Below, in pieces: positions 26,119 through 34,849 of a DNA stretch of 64,000 nt; the first letter of the stretch is position 1; each line of letters starts with the position of its first letter. A model generated the notes under the pieces. That model was not told where the DNA came from, searched no databases, and was given only the letters and a program-made list of their open reading frames with translations. Source of the DNA: Phycisphaerales bacterium Planc_01 (lineage in GTDB: Bacteria > Planctomycetota > Phycisphaerae > Sedimentisphaerales > Anaerobacaceae); the NCBI GenBank assembly GCA_001603075.1, contig LVBB01000148.1, positions 1 through 64,000 on the forward strand, given 5' to 3'. A program made the position numbers and the translations under genes.

Positions 26119-28392
26119 TCATTCGACGCACGGTACGACCTCATAGAGAACTGCACCGGCCGGCGTCAGTACGTCGGCGATGGTGGCCCGGCCGTTTTCA
26201 AACCGGCCGATTTCCTTGTGGCTTCCGGCACGTCGCCTGTATATGTGTCCCCGGACGGGCAGCCCGTGTTCTTCGCGACTGAGGGCCAGATGCACCTCGT
26301 GCTCCGCATCGGAGATGTTGGCGACCGCCACCGCGATGCGGCCGTCGTCGGCGCGCCAGGCGCCCGCCATGTACTGGGGCACGCGCTTGCGGTATTCCTG
26401 AACGGCCCCCTGCTGGCCGGCATAGATGGACATACGCGACATGTCGATCTCCATCTCGGGAATCTCCATGCGTGGGGGGCGCACAAACGTACCGTGCAGC
26501 AGAAAAGGCAAGGCCGCCTGGCGCAGTTGGACCAGTTGCCTCAGATAGGCCATGTCGGTCTCGCGCTCCACCAGGTGTTTCGGCAGAAAGTTCGAAAGGC
26601 ACGGCTGCTGGCCCCAGACGAAGCTGCGCGCCTGTTCGAGGCGGAACTGGTACCGAAACTTCTCGTCGAGCAACTGCAGGGGCTGCTGCGGGGCGAATTC
26701 CTCGGGCCAGAGCGAGTCGTACGGCGGCCGCGTCAGAGATGCGTAATTGCCGTAGAGAGCGACGTAGTCGTGGTAGACGGCGTGGAAGAACGGGATCGGT
26801 TCCCACAGCCCGGGCGCGGCGTACCGCTCCTGACTGACTTGCAGGCTCAGCATCAGGTCGAGATGGCCCAGCCATGCCTCGCCGCAACCCTCGCCCGCCA
26901 GGCCGATGCCGGGACATCGCCGGCGGATGTCGCATTCGAGGGTGCGAAATCCTTCCATCCAATACGTGCCGCCGCCGGGCGGGTGCCCGTGCTCCGTATC
27001 ATAGCAGACCAGACTCGAACAGGCCTGGTCCATGTAGATACCGCTGACCCCCAGGTTGTTATACACGGCCTCGGACAGACCGGCGTACGTGTCGCGCCAG
27101 AAGGCCGTGCCCATGCACATGGATGCCATGGGCGACCGCGTGAAGGTGTTGTATACCTCCGGCTGGATCGTGCCGTCCGGCTTCTTGACGGCGTAGCGGT
27201 CCGCCTGCCGGGAAACCCAGCTCTCCGCGGTCATGCCCCAGAGCCGCTGGTTCATATAGACGATGGGATTCAGTCCTTGCTGACGGGCCTGTCGCATTGC
27301 CTGGCGAAAGGCGTCCATCCCTTCGCGCGGCGGCAGATACTCCGGGAAGTTGACATCGTAAGCGCAGCCGTGCCACCAGTGCCAGAACACGCTGACCGGC
27401 ACGCCGAGATAGTCTTGCATGGCGGCGGCCGGAGGCAACACGCCGTCGGAGGGGCCACGATTCCAGACCCAGAATCCTGTGTTTCTGACCCAGTCCGGCG
27501 TGCGGCCCTGTTTCAGGCGGCTCTGCCGCGCCCAGGGTTGCTGCAACGCCCAATCGCGATACCTTTGGGCCACCGTGATCCAGTCGCCCTGAAACAGGCC
27601 GACCAGCACATCATAGCCCGGTTCGTAGACCACTTTCGCCGCCAGATCGGCGCCGGGGAAGTGGCAGACCTCCAGGCTGACGCCGCCCTGCACGTCGCCG
27701 AACGCCGCGAAGCTCTTGCTGCGCGCCTCGATATCGTCGGTGGCGAGGTACAGACCCGGGCCGTTCTCGCGGTAGAATGCCATACACTGCATGGACAGGA
27801 TGCCGGGATACGCGAATTCGCGCCGGTGGGCCCGGCCCGGCGCCGGGGAGAGGATCTGCCTGGCCTGCGTCGTCTTCTCGCCCATCCAGTTCGGCACGGC
27901 GAGCACCTCCGATTCCTGCGGCGCGATGGCGCCGATCCGCGGGAAACGCACCAGCAGGGGAACCACTCCGTCCAGGCCCCGCACAGCAATAGAGAAACGA
28001 CTTGCCCGGACCACAGGGTCAAAGCAGACGTCGACAGACACCGACAGATCGGGCAAGGCGTCCCGACCGAATCCGCTCCACGACAGGCGCACTCGAAACG
28101 GATCGTCTTCGTCACGCTGGTATTCGAACTGCCGGGCGTGTTCGGAAAGCAGCGTGCCTCCGGCCTGCTCGGGCAACTCCAACACCCAGAGACTGCCAAG
28201 GCTGCCGGCGGCGATATGGTCGTGACCTGCGCGCTTATCGAACAGCGAAACGAGATGCCCCTGCTCTTCGTCGAAACGCAGGGCGGCCTCCGGAGCATCC
28301 ACGGACAACGCCGAGACGCAGGCGCCCCAACACAGTGTCGCGAGCAGGAAGGCACCACAGGTGAGCACCATTCTCACATCGGATATCCTCAT
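26119..28392 (-). CDS. Secreted DUF6259-like glycosidase
   Basis: The 757-residue protein has a signal peptide (MVLTCGAFLLATLCWGACVSA), an N-terminal beta-sandwich (about 30-260), a central TIM barrel (about 280-620) and a C-terminal beta domain. In the barrel, the segments VSVFWHWWHGCAYDVNFPEY, GVSGIYMDQACSS and GLAGEGCGEAWLGHLD supply acidic residues placed like the nucleophile and acid/base of GH-related DUF6259 proteins. It probably hydrolyses a polysaccharide outside the cytoplasm; I cannot name the substrate. The ATG at 28392 has GGAG 9 bp upstream, so I trim 18 residues from the track. It seems monocistronic. Confidence 0.78.
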   Translation of the reverse strand: MRISDVRMVLTCGAFLLATLCWGACVSALSVDAPEAALRFDEEQGHLVSLFDKRAGHDHIAAGSLGSLWVLELPEQAGGTLLSEHARQFEYQRDEDDPFRVRLSWSGFGRDALPDLSVSVDVCFDPVVRASRFSIAVRGLDGVVPLLVRFPRIGAIAPQESEVLAVPNWMGEKTTQARQILSPAPGRAHRREFAYPGILSMQCMAFYRENGPGLYLATDDIEARSKSFAAFGDVQGGVSLEVCHFPGADLAAKVVYEPGYDVLVGLFQGDWITVAQRYRDWALQQPWARQSRLKQGRTPDWVRNTGFWVWNRGPSDGVLPPAAAMQDYLGVPVSVFWHWWHGCAYDVNFPEYLPPREGMDAFRQAMRQARQQGLNPIVYMNQRLWGMTAESWVSRQADRYAVKKPDGTIQPEVYNTFTRSPMASMCMGTAFWRDTYAGLSEAVYNNLGVSGIYMDQACSSLVCYDTEHGHPPGGGTYWMEGFRTLECDIRRRCPGIGLAGEGCGEAWLGHLDLMLSLQVSQERYAAPGLWEPIPFFHAVYHDYVALYGNYASLTRPPYDSLWPEEFAPQQPLQLLDEKFRYQFRLEQARSFVWGQQPCLSNFLPKHLVERETDMAYLRQLVQLRQAALPFLLHGTFVRPPRMEIPEMEIDMSRMSIYAGQQGAVQEYRKRVPQYMAGAWRADDGRIAVAVANISDAEHEVHLALSREEHGLPVRGHIYRRRAGSHKEIGRFENGRATIADVLTPAGAVLYEVVPCVE

Positions 28393-28560
28393 GCGATTCT
28401 CCATGCCGGTGCAGTCTACCATGTCCGCATTCGGGCCGCAACGCATGTGAGAGCACCGAGGATCCTGTTCCGATTTGCGCTATGGCGATGTGAGCCAACG
28501 GTGAGACGGCGTAAGAATGAGGCTTCCCTGCGACTTTCGGGATGGACCGATAGTGCGGTC

Positions 28561-29994
28561 TCAGCGGGATTTGGCGACACGCTCGACCTGTTCGAGGTAC
28601 TTCTGGACGTCTTCCCGAGGTTTGATGTCCTGGGCCCGCCGCAGCAGAGGCAAGGCTTCGGTATACTTCCCCTGCTGCACCAGCAACTGGGCGTGGCGCA
28701 CTCTGGCGTCGGCCTCATGCTTCTCCAGGCTTTGGGCGCGCTCGTAGTAGAACGCCGCTTTCTCGAAATCGCCGGCGCGGGCGCAGTACTGCCCCAAGAG
28801 GATCAGCGCCTCGCCCTCCAGCGGATCGAGCGCCACGATCTCTTCGAGCACCCGGACCTCGTCCGGCCCGGAGCTTTCGGCGACGGCGATTCGGGCGCGG
28901 AGTTTGAGCAGGTCCTTGCGCTGCTCGGTGTCCAGATCGTTGCCCGGAAGGGTCTCAATGCGCTCGATAAGCTGCTTGGTTTCTTCGTGGGCCCCGCGCG
29001 CGGTCAGCACGCCGGCGGCGCGAATGGCGCGCTGGCTCGTCCGGCGCGGGTCCATCTCAAGGGCCCGCAGATACGAACCGACGGCGATCTCGAACAAGTC
29101 CTGGTTGACGTAGATGTCGCCGAGCATGGTGAGGCTGTCGGCCGTGGACTTGCCCATGTGGTCCACCAGTTCGTAGTTGACGGCGGCTTTGAGCGGCTCG
29201 TTGAGACCGATGTAGGCATTGGCCTGGAGCAGCCAGAGATCGGCTCGGGTCGGGTTCTCGGCAATCAGCGTCCGGCACAATGCTGCCGCGTCGGCGTAGC
29301 GCTGCTGCCGAAACAAACTGCGGGCCAGCCCCATCTTCCAGTCGAGCGTCGCCGGGTCGAGCAGAACGGCCACGCGGTACGCCGATTCGGCCGCCAGGTT
29401 GTTCTCGACCGAGGAATAGGCAAAGCCGAGCGGGCCATAGGTCAGAGCGTCGCCACCGCCCAGTTCGATCGTGCGTGTCAGCGCCGGGATCGCCTTGGCG
29501 AAGTCACCGTTTCGCACGTGGATCAGTCCGAGGTTCTTCCATGCCCGACGGAACTTCGGAAACTTCGCCACCGCGCGCCCGTAGGCTTCGGCGGCCGGTT
29601 CGAGCTGGTCCTTCTGGAAATAGATGTTGGCCAGCGTGAAGTCGAATACGGCACTGGAAGCGTCCTTGGTGTGTCTCTGGAGCAGCCGGGCCGCTTCGTC
29701 CAATGAGTTCGACGAGATCAGCTCGAGTACGGACAGCATCTTCTCGCGTTCGGCCTGCGTGACTCGCGGCTCGACTTCCGTCTCGGCCAGGTAGCTCTCG
29801 GCAAACTGTCTCTGGAAGGCCGCGCTGCGCCAGATCTCCAGTTCCACCTCGCTCAAATGGGTTTCGACAGCAGACGCCAACGCCGATTGCACCATCGCCG
29901 TGAGCGAAAGGCCGAGAACGACCGACCCGAGCAGACACAAGGCCCATGTCCCATGTCCTGTCTCGTATATCTTGTGCTCCGATTCCAGTCTCAT
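28561..29994 (-). CDS. TPR protein of the TonB2-type operon
   Basis: The 477-residue protein has an N-terminal hydrophobic segment (WALCLLGSVVLGLSLTAMVQ) and about ten tetratricopeptide repeats (such as LAAESAYRVAVLLDPATLDWKMGLARS and DFEKAAFYYERAQSLEKHEA). A TPR gene at this place, right after tonB, is characteristic of TonB2/TtpC clusters of Vibrio and relatives, where it is thought to support receptor function in the periplasm. The start lies 3 bp after the TonB stop, so the two are translationally coupled. It is the last gene of the operon. Confidence 0.85.
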   Translation of the reverse strand: MRLESEHKIYETGHGTWALCLLGSVVLGLSLTAMVQSALASAVETHLSEVELEIWRSAAFQRQFAESYLAETEVEPRVTQAEREKMLSVLELISSNSLDEAARLLQRHTKDASSAVFDFTLANIYFQKDQLEPAAEAYGRAVAKFPKFRRAWKNLGLIHVRNGDFAKAIPALTRTIELGGGDALTYGPLGFAYSSVENNLAAESAYRVAVLLDPATLDWKMGLARSLFRQQRYADAAALCRTLIAENPTRADLWLLQANAYIGLNEPLKAAVNYELVDHMGKSTADSLTMLGDIYVNQDLFEIAVGSYLRALEMDPRRTSQRAIRAAGVLTARGAHEETKQLIERIETLPGNDLDTEQRKDLLKLRARIAVAESSGPDEVRVLEEIVALDPLEGEALILLGQYCARAGDFEKAAFYYERAQSLEKHEADARVRHAQLLVQQGKYTEALPLLRRAQDIKPREDVQKYLEQVERVAKSR

Positions 29995-29997
29995 CGC

Positions 29998-30684
29998 TTA
30001 TCCTTCCGGGAAAGTGATCGGCGCCATCATGCGGAAGCGGACCGGCTTGCCGCCCCGCTTGCCGGGTTCGAATTTCCATCGTGCCACCGCCGACAGGGCC
30101 GGGGCCTCGAAGAGCGGGTCCGTCGAGCTGCGAACCTTCGGTTCGACCACCCGGCCGTTTTCGTCGACGATGAAGATGATGTTCACCTTGGCCGGCGCCT
30201 TACGGCGGAGTTGGTGAGTCACCGCAGGAGCGGGCTGGTAGATGACCCTCGGCTTCTGGTCGAGATCGGCCATCGAGAAGACGGCGTCCAGATCTTCGCC
30301 ACTCTTGAGCCCGACGGTGTTCAATATCACGGCGAAGTCACCGCCCCCCGTCCAGTTGTCGCCGAACCCCGGATTGAGCGCCAGCTCAAGCTGGGATAGA
30401 TCCAGGGGCGGCGCCTCCTCGACAAACTGTGGCGGCGTCTCCTCGGGTTGCGGTTCAGGTTCCGGCTCCTCGTCTTGTGGCGGGGGCGGAGGCGGCGGTT
30501 CGGCATGGGCCAGGTCCACAGTCTGCAACGGCAGATCATCCGCCGGCGGCCTGCTGATCGTCTGCATCAATGGCAACACAATGAAGAAGGCGAACGTCAG
30601 CGTCACGGCCCCCAGGAGGACCAGCAGTCGATGGCCGGCTTCCCGGACGATGCCGAATCTCTGACAGGTTCGCGCCGTCCCCAT
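29998..30684 (-). CDS. tonB: TonB energy-transducing protein
   Basis: The 228-residue protein has one membrane helix near residues 20-42 (LLVLLGAVTLTFAFFIVLPLM). A proline/acid-rich spacer (EPPPPPPPQDEEPEPEPQPE) and a C-terminal TonB domain (RRKAPAKVNIIFIVDENGRV, then ALSAVARWKFEPGKRGGKPV) follow. TonB couples the ExbB-ExbD motor to outer-membrane receptors. The ATG at 30684 lies 2 bp after the ExbD stop; the track start at 31191 is out of context. A TonB-dependent receptor gene lies about 8 kb away in the same locus. Confidence 0.93.
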   Translation of the reverse strand: MGTARTCQRFGIVREAGHRLLVLLGAVTLTFAFFIVLPLMQTISRPPADDLPLQTVDLAHAEPPPPPPPQDEEPEPEPQPEETPPQFVEEAPPLDLSQLELALNPGFGDNWTGGGDFAVILNTVGLKSGEDLDAVFSMADLDQKPRVIYQPAPAVTHQLRRKAPAKVNIIFIVDENGRVVEPKVRSSTDPLFEAPALSAVARWKFEPGKRGGKPVRFRMMAPITFPEG

Positions 30685-30686
30685 GC

Positions 30687-31100
30687 TCAACTCTGCGGTT
30701 TGCGGGTCGCCAGGCTCACCTTGCTGGCGCCGCCCAGTTTGGCTTCGTCGATGACGCGAACCAGCAGGCCGGAATCCGCCGCCGCATCGACCTGAATGAT
30801 GACCGGCACGTCCTCCTTCTGCAGTGTCCGCTTGACCAGTTGGCGTACGCCCCCAAAGCCGATCTCGCGGCCACCGTAGATGACCTCCCCCTTCTCCGTC
30901 AGTGCCAGGAGGATGCTCGTCTTCTCCAACTGAACGGACGAGGCGGCCTGAGGTTTGTCCACCTCGACCCCCGTCTCCTCGACGAAGGTCGTCGTCACGA
31001 TGAAGAAGATCAGCAGGATGAACACGCAGTCGATCAGAGGGGAGATGTCCACCCCGACGTCGCTGCTGTCGTCGGCCGCCATTTCGCGAAAACGTCCCAT
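30687..31100 (-). CDS. exbD: ExbD/TolR-type biopolymer transport protein
   Basis: The 137-residue protein has the ExbD layout: short cytoplasmic N-terminus, one membrane helix with the conserved Asp (DISPLIDCVFILLIFFIV), and a periplasmic domain (VPVIIQVDAAADSGLLVRVIDEAKLGG). The Asp in PLID is the proton-handling residue of the family. It forms the motor with the ExbB encoded upstream (74-bp gap) and energises TonB, whose gene follows after 2 bp. Confidence 0.94.
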   Translation of the reverse strand: MGRFREMAADDSSDVGVDISPLIDCVFILLIFFIVTTTFVEETGVEVDKPQAASSVQLEKTSILLALTEKGEVIYGGREIGFGGVRQLVKRTLQKEDVPVIIQVDAAADSGLLVRVIDEAKLGGASKVSLATRKPQS

Positions 31101-31174
31101 GCTTGTCCTCGATCATTACATTCCCGCCACAGCCGACCGGGTCTCTGGCCGGCGTCTTGATGGCCGCCGCGGTC

Positions 31175-31930
31175 CTATGCCACCTTCCCATGTTTCTGCA
31201 GGATTCGCACCGGCTCGCGGAAGACCTTCTCTGACCGCTGCGGCGTTCGAAGCGGCACCGCCACTCTTCGCTGCGGCCGCACGGCGGGAACCGGCTTGAC
31301 CCTTTCCTTTTCCGTCCGGCTCAGCGTCTTGTGCTGCTTCTGCGTGCAGATCGCCTCCAGATGCGCCAGAAAAGTCCTGTAGCGTTCGAGCTGGCGCGAG
31401 AGGTGATACTGGAAGAATAGCCCCGGCAGCGCGATGATCAGACCCGTCTCCGTGGTCACGAGGGCTTCAGATATGCCCTCTGCGACAAGGCCCATGGTCT
31501 TCTCGCCGCCCGAGCCGGTCGCCAGGGCGCCGAACGTGGCCAGCATCCCGGTCACCGTGCCGAGCAGGCCCAGCAACGGCGCAGCGCTGACGCAGACCTT
31601 CATAACCTGAAGATCGCGCTCGAACGGGACGATCTCCGTACCGCGCAGCTCTTCAAAGAACACGCCCGTCTGCTCGATCGACCGGGCCCCACCGACAAAA
31701 TCCAGCAGCTTGCCGATCGGTCCGCGCCGCCGATCGGGATGATCGATCCAGTGGCGCCAGGTCTTCTCGGGCACCGAACGATGTCCCTTGGTGGCCAGCC
31801 GCACGAGCACGTGCATTCCCAGCGCAAACAGGACCAGCGCATTGATCGCCAGGGCGACCATGGCCCAGCCACCCGACAGCCAGATGCCCACGGCCTGTTC
31901 CCACAAAGTCCTAAGCTGTTCCATAGCCAT
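31175..31930 (-). CDS. exbB: ExbB/TolQ-type proton channel subunit
   Basis: The 251-residue protein has three membrane segments: about 18-40 (GGWAMVALAINALVLFALG), 115-137 (VSAAPLLGLLGTVTGMLATF) and 160-182 (SEALVTTETGLIIALPGLFF). The last two include the conserved GLLGTV and TTETGL motifs of MotA/TolQ/ExbB. A basic cytoplasmic tail of about 60 residues is longer than usual. Translation begins 2 bp after the TtpC-like gene's stop, with GGAG inside that stop region, so the genes are coupled. Confidence 0.93.
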   Translation of the reverse strand: MAMEQLRTLWEQAVGIWLSGGWAMVALAINALVLFALGMHVLVRLATKGHRSVPEKTWRHWIDHPDRRRGPIGKLLDFVGGARSIEQTGVFFEELRGTEIVPFERDLQVMKVCVSAAPLLGLLGTVTGMLATFGALATGSGGEKTMGLVAEGISEALVTTETGLIIALPGLFFQYHLSRQLERYRTFLAHLEAICTQKQHKTLSRTEKERVKPVPAVRPQRRVAVPLRTPQRSEKVFREPVRILQKHGKVA

Positions 31931-31932
31931 AT

Positions 31933-33870
31933 CTACTCTCCATTGCGAATGACTCGTCCGACCAGTTGATCGTCGTCGTCAAGGACCGGCATGACACGGA
32001 CGTCATGGGTTCGAAAGAGGTGTTGCACTTCGTCGCGGTCGGTATCCGTGCGTACGAACAAGGTGTCCCGATCGATCAGGGATTCGATTCGCGCCTGCTC
32101 GGGCCGGGTCAACAGCAGGCGGACGTGAAGGTCTCCGACGTATCGGCCCTCTTCGTCCACCACGAAGACGGCGTGGAAATCCTCATCCGATCCGACCGCG
32201 CGCATCGCGTTGAGCGCCTCGGCGACAGTCATGCTCTGATGGATCGTCATCGACGCCGGCTCCATCATGCTGCCGGCCGAGCCGGGTGCATACGGCGCGA
32301 CCTCGCAGGTCTCGTCCAACACATGGGCCCGCCTCCTCAGACGTCGCAGAACTTCCTCCGCCACGGCGGCGGGCATCTCCGCGAGCGTGTTGGCGGCATC
32401 CTGCGGCTGATACGGGGTCTTGCCGACCTGGTTCATGAAGCGGATGGCCGCCTTCTCCATCTGCGCGATCATGCCGCGCGCCTTGCGAGAAAGGAACGCG
32501 TGCAGCAGCAGCGAAGGAATCGCCACGATCAGGCCAAACTCCGTCGTAATCAGGGCTTCGGAAATCCCGCCGGACAGTGTCTTGACGTCCCCCGAGCCGA
32601 ACACGGTGATCAGCTTGAACGTGTTGATAATCCCCGTAACCGTGCCCAGCAGACCCAACAGCGGCGCCGCCGCAGCGCTGATCGCGATAAACGGCAGAAA
32701 CCGCTGAAGCCTCAGCCTGGCGGTGAGAATCTTCTCGTACATCACCTCTTCGATCAGGGCCGGCGGTTCGCGGAGGTGCTCGACACCGGTCGCCAGCATC
32801 GCACCGGTCGGCCCACCGATGGCGGCGGCCTCGGCAGCGGCGACCTCCTTCTTGCGTTCGGAGATCGCTTCGAGCAACGCACGAATCCGTCGCTCCGACG
32901 GCTGACGCAAACGCGCCAGCTCGATCCATTTGAACAGGACCACCAGCATGGCAGCGCCGAAGAGCCCCAGGATCGGGTACATCACCACCCCACCCTTGCG
33001 GATATGCTCGATGAGTGTCTGCTTGGTCGCCTCGATCTTGTGGGCGTTGCCCAGCGTGGGGTCGAACGGGAACTCGCCGGCGCCGGTGGCAACGAGCGTG
33101 GCCGCCGCCTGGGTCATCGCCTCGGAGCCGAAGGGCAGGATCGTCGGTTCGAGAGAACCGAGGCGCTGCTCGGCGATCCCGACGGTTTCGCCGTCATCCG
33201 AGCGAAACAGGGCGACCGGCCCCAGCAGGACGAACGTGCCGCGCCGGACCCGGCCGGAGGAATCCACGGCGCTGCCGTCGAACCGGACTCCGCCCAGGGC
33301 CTCATGCAACCTTTCGAGCGACGCCGTCACGAGCGCGACCTGCGTCTGATACACCTCGGTCTCGCTCAGGTTGCTGTTCTCGGGCGCCAGTCTGGCCGCC
33401 TCGATCAGGTCGCTGTAGCGCTGAATCTCCGCGATATGCAGTCGCGTCTCGAAACTGCGGATGTATTCGCTGAGCAGATTGGAGATGTACGTCTTCTCCT
33501 CGCGGCGCGACTGGACTTCCGAGCGCAGGTTGCTCAGATCGAGCGTGCGGCTGTCGAGAAGGCGCATGGTCTGCTGGTACTCGCGACGCACTTCGAGCAG
33601 TTGCTCTTCGAGTTCGCTGAGCCGGCGGCCCATCGGCACCTTCTCCTCCGCAATCGCCTGTCGCAGCGCCGCCAGCTCGGCGAGGCTCTCTTCAAGCTGT
33701 CGCTGAGCGGAGACCCCGACGGCACTGAGGGTGTCGGCGGGCGGTGTGGCGTGCGATGCGGATGTACCGCCATCGGCACTTTCCTGCCCTCCGGCGATGC
33801 GAGTCGACACGGTCCCCAGCAGGACAGAAAGAATACAGATCAGCAGGTGTATGTTCCTACCGATGGACAT
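31933..33870 (-). CDS. TtpC-like ExbB/TolQ protein with C-terminal CBS domain pair
   Basis: The 645-residue protein has a signal peptide (ICILSVLLGTVSTRIAGG) and a periplasmic coiled coil (about 50-180) plus beta region, as in TtpC of TonB2 systems. A MotA/TolQ/ExbB core follows with VVMYPILGLFGAAMLVVLF, AAAAPLLGLLGTVTGIINTF and TTEFGLIVAIPSLLL. Unusually, residues about 500-645 form a tandem CBS pair resembling the MgtE magnesium channel (AGSMMEPASMTIHQSMTVAE, then AVFVVDEEGRYVGDL and RVMPVLDDDDQLVGRV). CBS pairs bind adenine nucleotides or Mg2+, so the motor may be gated from the cytoplasm (inference). It overlaps the DUF3450 gene by 14 bp. Confidence 0.88.
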   Translation of the reverse strand: MSIGRNIHLLICILSVLLGTVSTRIAGGQESADGGTSASHATPPADTLSAVGVSAQRQLEESLAELAALRQAIAEEKVPMGRRLSELEEQLLEVRREYQQTMRLLDSRTLDLSNLRSEVQSRREEKTYISNLLSEYIRSFETRLHIAEIQRYSDLIEAARLAPENSNLSETEVYQTQVALVTASLERLHEALGGVRFDGSAVDSSGRVRRGTFVLLGPVALFRSDDGETVGIAEQRLGSLEPTILPFGSEAMTQAAATLVATGAGEFPFDPTLGNAHKIEATKQTLIEHIRKGGVVMYPILGLFGAAMLVVLFKWIELARLRQPSERRIRALLEAISERKKEVAAAEAAAIGGPTGAMLATGVEHLREPPALIEEVMYEKILTARLRLQRFLPFIAISAAAAPLLGLLGTVTGIINTFKLITVFGSGDVKTLSGGISEALITTEFGLIVAIPSLLLHAFLSRKARGMIAQMEKAAIRFMNQVGKTPYQPQDAANTLAEMPAAVAEEVLRRLRRRAHVLDETCEVAPYAPGSAGSMMEPASMTIHQSMTVAEALNAMRAVGSDEDFHAVFVVDEEGRYVGDLHVRLLLTRPEQARIESLIDRDTLFVRTDTDRDEVQHLFRTHDVRVMPVLDDDDQLVGRVIRNGE

Positions 33871-34648
33871 TGGCCGTTCCTTGGTCTATGGTTGCCGGCA
33901 ACGGAACGAAGCCCGCGACCTTCTCGTTTTTCAGGATGGCGAGAACGTCCGCCACCTGCTCGGCTGCGCCGGCAGCCGGTTCCCAATGCCAGCCGTCAGC
34001 GGCAGGACGCCCGACGCCTGCTGCCGTCCCATTGGCGCCGCTGTAGTAAGCCTGTCCCAGACCCACGTACAGAGCCGCGACCTCGACGGCGCTGCCATCG
34101 GGCATCGTGCGGATCTCGCTGGTCACCTCGATGGCCCGGTTGAATTTGTTCACCTCGTTCAGAAGCCCAATGACGTTTTGGAACCGCTGGGCGAGGGACA
34201 GTTTCGTATCGTTCGGATCGGCCGGGATGCGCTGGCTGAGCGGTTTCATGCGTTCGCGAACCGGGTCCGGCAGGCGCCGGTCCAACACCATTGTTCGAGC
34301 TTCCAGCGCCGCCATCGTCTGGGTCAGTCCGGCGGCGGAAGCCCTCAACGTCTCATTCTCGTCCACCAGCTCGGCGCGCCTGGCGTCGGCCTCGCCGATA
34401 CTCTTCTGCGCCTCGTCGATCTTCTCGCGCAGCGACGCGATTTCTCGCTCGACGAGCTTGATGCGTTCTTCGAGCATTTCGCGGCCGAGTGTCCAGTCCT
34501 GCCGCTCTTTGGAGATCACGCGGCGCGTCTCGACCCATCGCTCCGTCAAGGCGCGGATGTTGTCGATCCGATCGGATTCGACAGCCCCGGCCAGGGAGGC
34601 GAAGATCAGCAATGCCAGGCTCGTCCATCGACACGTTCGTCCGATCAC
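33857..34648 (-). CDS. DUF3450 periplasmic coiled-coil protein of the TonB2-type operon
   Basis: The 263-residue protein has a signal peptide (TSLALLIFASLAGAVES), a coiled coil over about 30-110 (LEERIKLVEREIASLREKID) and a C-terminal globular part (EVAALYVGLGQAYYSGANGTAAGVG) typical of DUF3450. In Vibrio TonB2 clusters a DUF3450 gene precedes ttpC, exactly as here. I prefer the GTG at 34648, which has GAAAGG upstream; an ATG at 34678 is the alternative, and the track start at 34768 would run into the 11-bp repeat array upstream. It is the first gene of the six-gene operon. Confidence 0.82.
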   Translation of the reverse strand: MIGRTCRWTSLALLIFASLAGAVESDRIDNIRALTERWVETRRVISKERQDWTLGREMLEERIKLVEREIASLREKIDEAQKSIGEADARRAELVDENETLRASAAGLTQTMAALEARTMVLDRRLPDPVRERMKPLSQRIPADPNDTKLSLAQRFQNVIGLLNEVNKFNRAIEVTSEIRTMPDGSAVEVAALYVGLGQAYYSGANGTAAGVGRPAADGWHWEPAAGAAEQVADVLAILKNEKVAGFVPLPATIDQGTANVHR

Positions 34649-34768
34649 AGTCAACCTTTCACCCTGCGACTGGTCCATCCATGCAACCCGTGGACGGTAT
34701 CCGCGAGCCACAGTCACCCGGGTGGGCATACAACGGTGGCTCGGCTGTCTGTATCTTCGCCGGGCCAC

Positions 34769-34812
34769 GTTAGTGGCAGATTAGGGGATGATTGAAATTG
34801 CGTTAATTGGAG
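34769..34812. promoter_or_regulatory. Four 11-bp phased repeats (Pho-box-like array) before the TonB operon
   Basis: GTTAG, ATTAG, ATTGA and GTTAA begin at 34769, 34780, 34791 and 34802, each exactly 11 bp apart. Direct repeats of this period are how PhoB/PhoP-class response regulators bind, and TTAAC-type half-sites resemble the Bacillus PhoP box. The array lies about 120-165 bp before the chosen DUF3450 start and outside any coding sequence. Confidence 0.65.
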
Positions 34813-34849
34813 GCGGGCCGCTCCCAACTCCCTGCCGGGACAACGCCCG

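Noticed and set aside
25915-29706. 1263-residue plus-strand ORF
   Set aside because: It is antisense to the DUF6259-like glycosidase and TPR genes, which have leaders, ribosome sites and domains. Its sequence is Arg/Gly/Pro/His-rich without a domain, as expected for a shadow frame in GC-rich DNA.
31966-34795. Plus-strand ORFs of 725 and 354 residues opposite the TonB operon
   Set aside because: The minus-strand TtpC-like and DUF3450 genes have membrane segments, coupling and ribosome sites; the plus ORFs are Gln/Arg-rich shadows.
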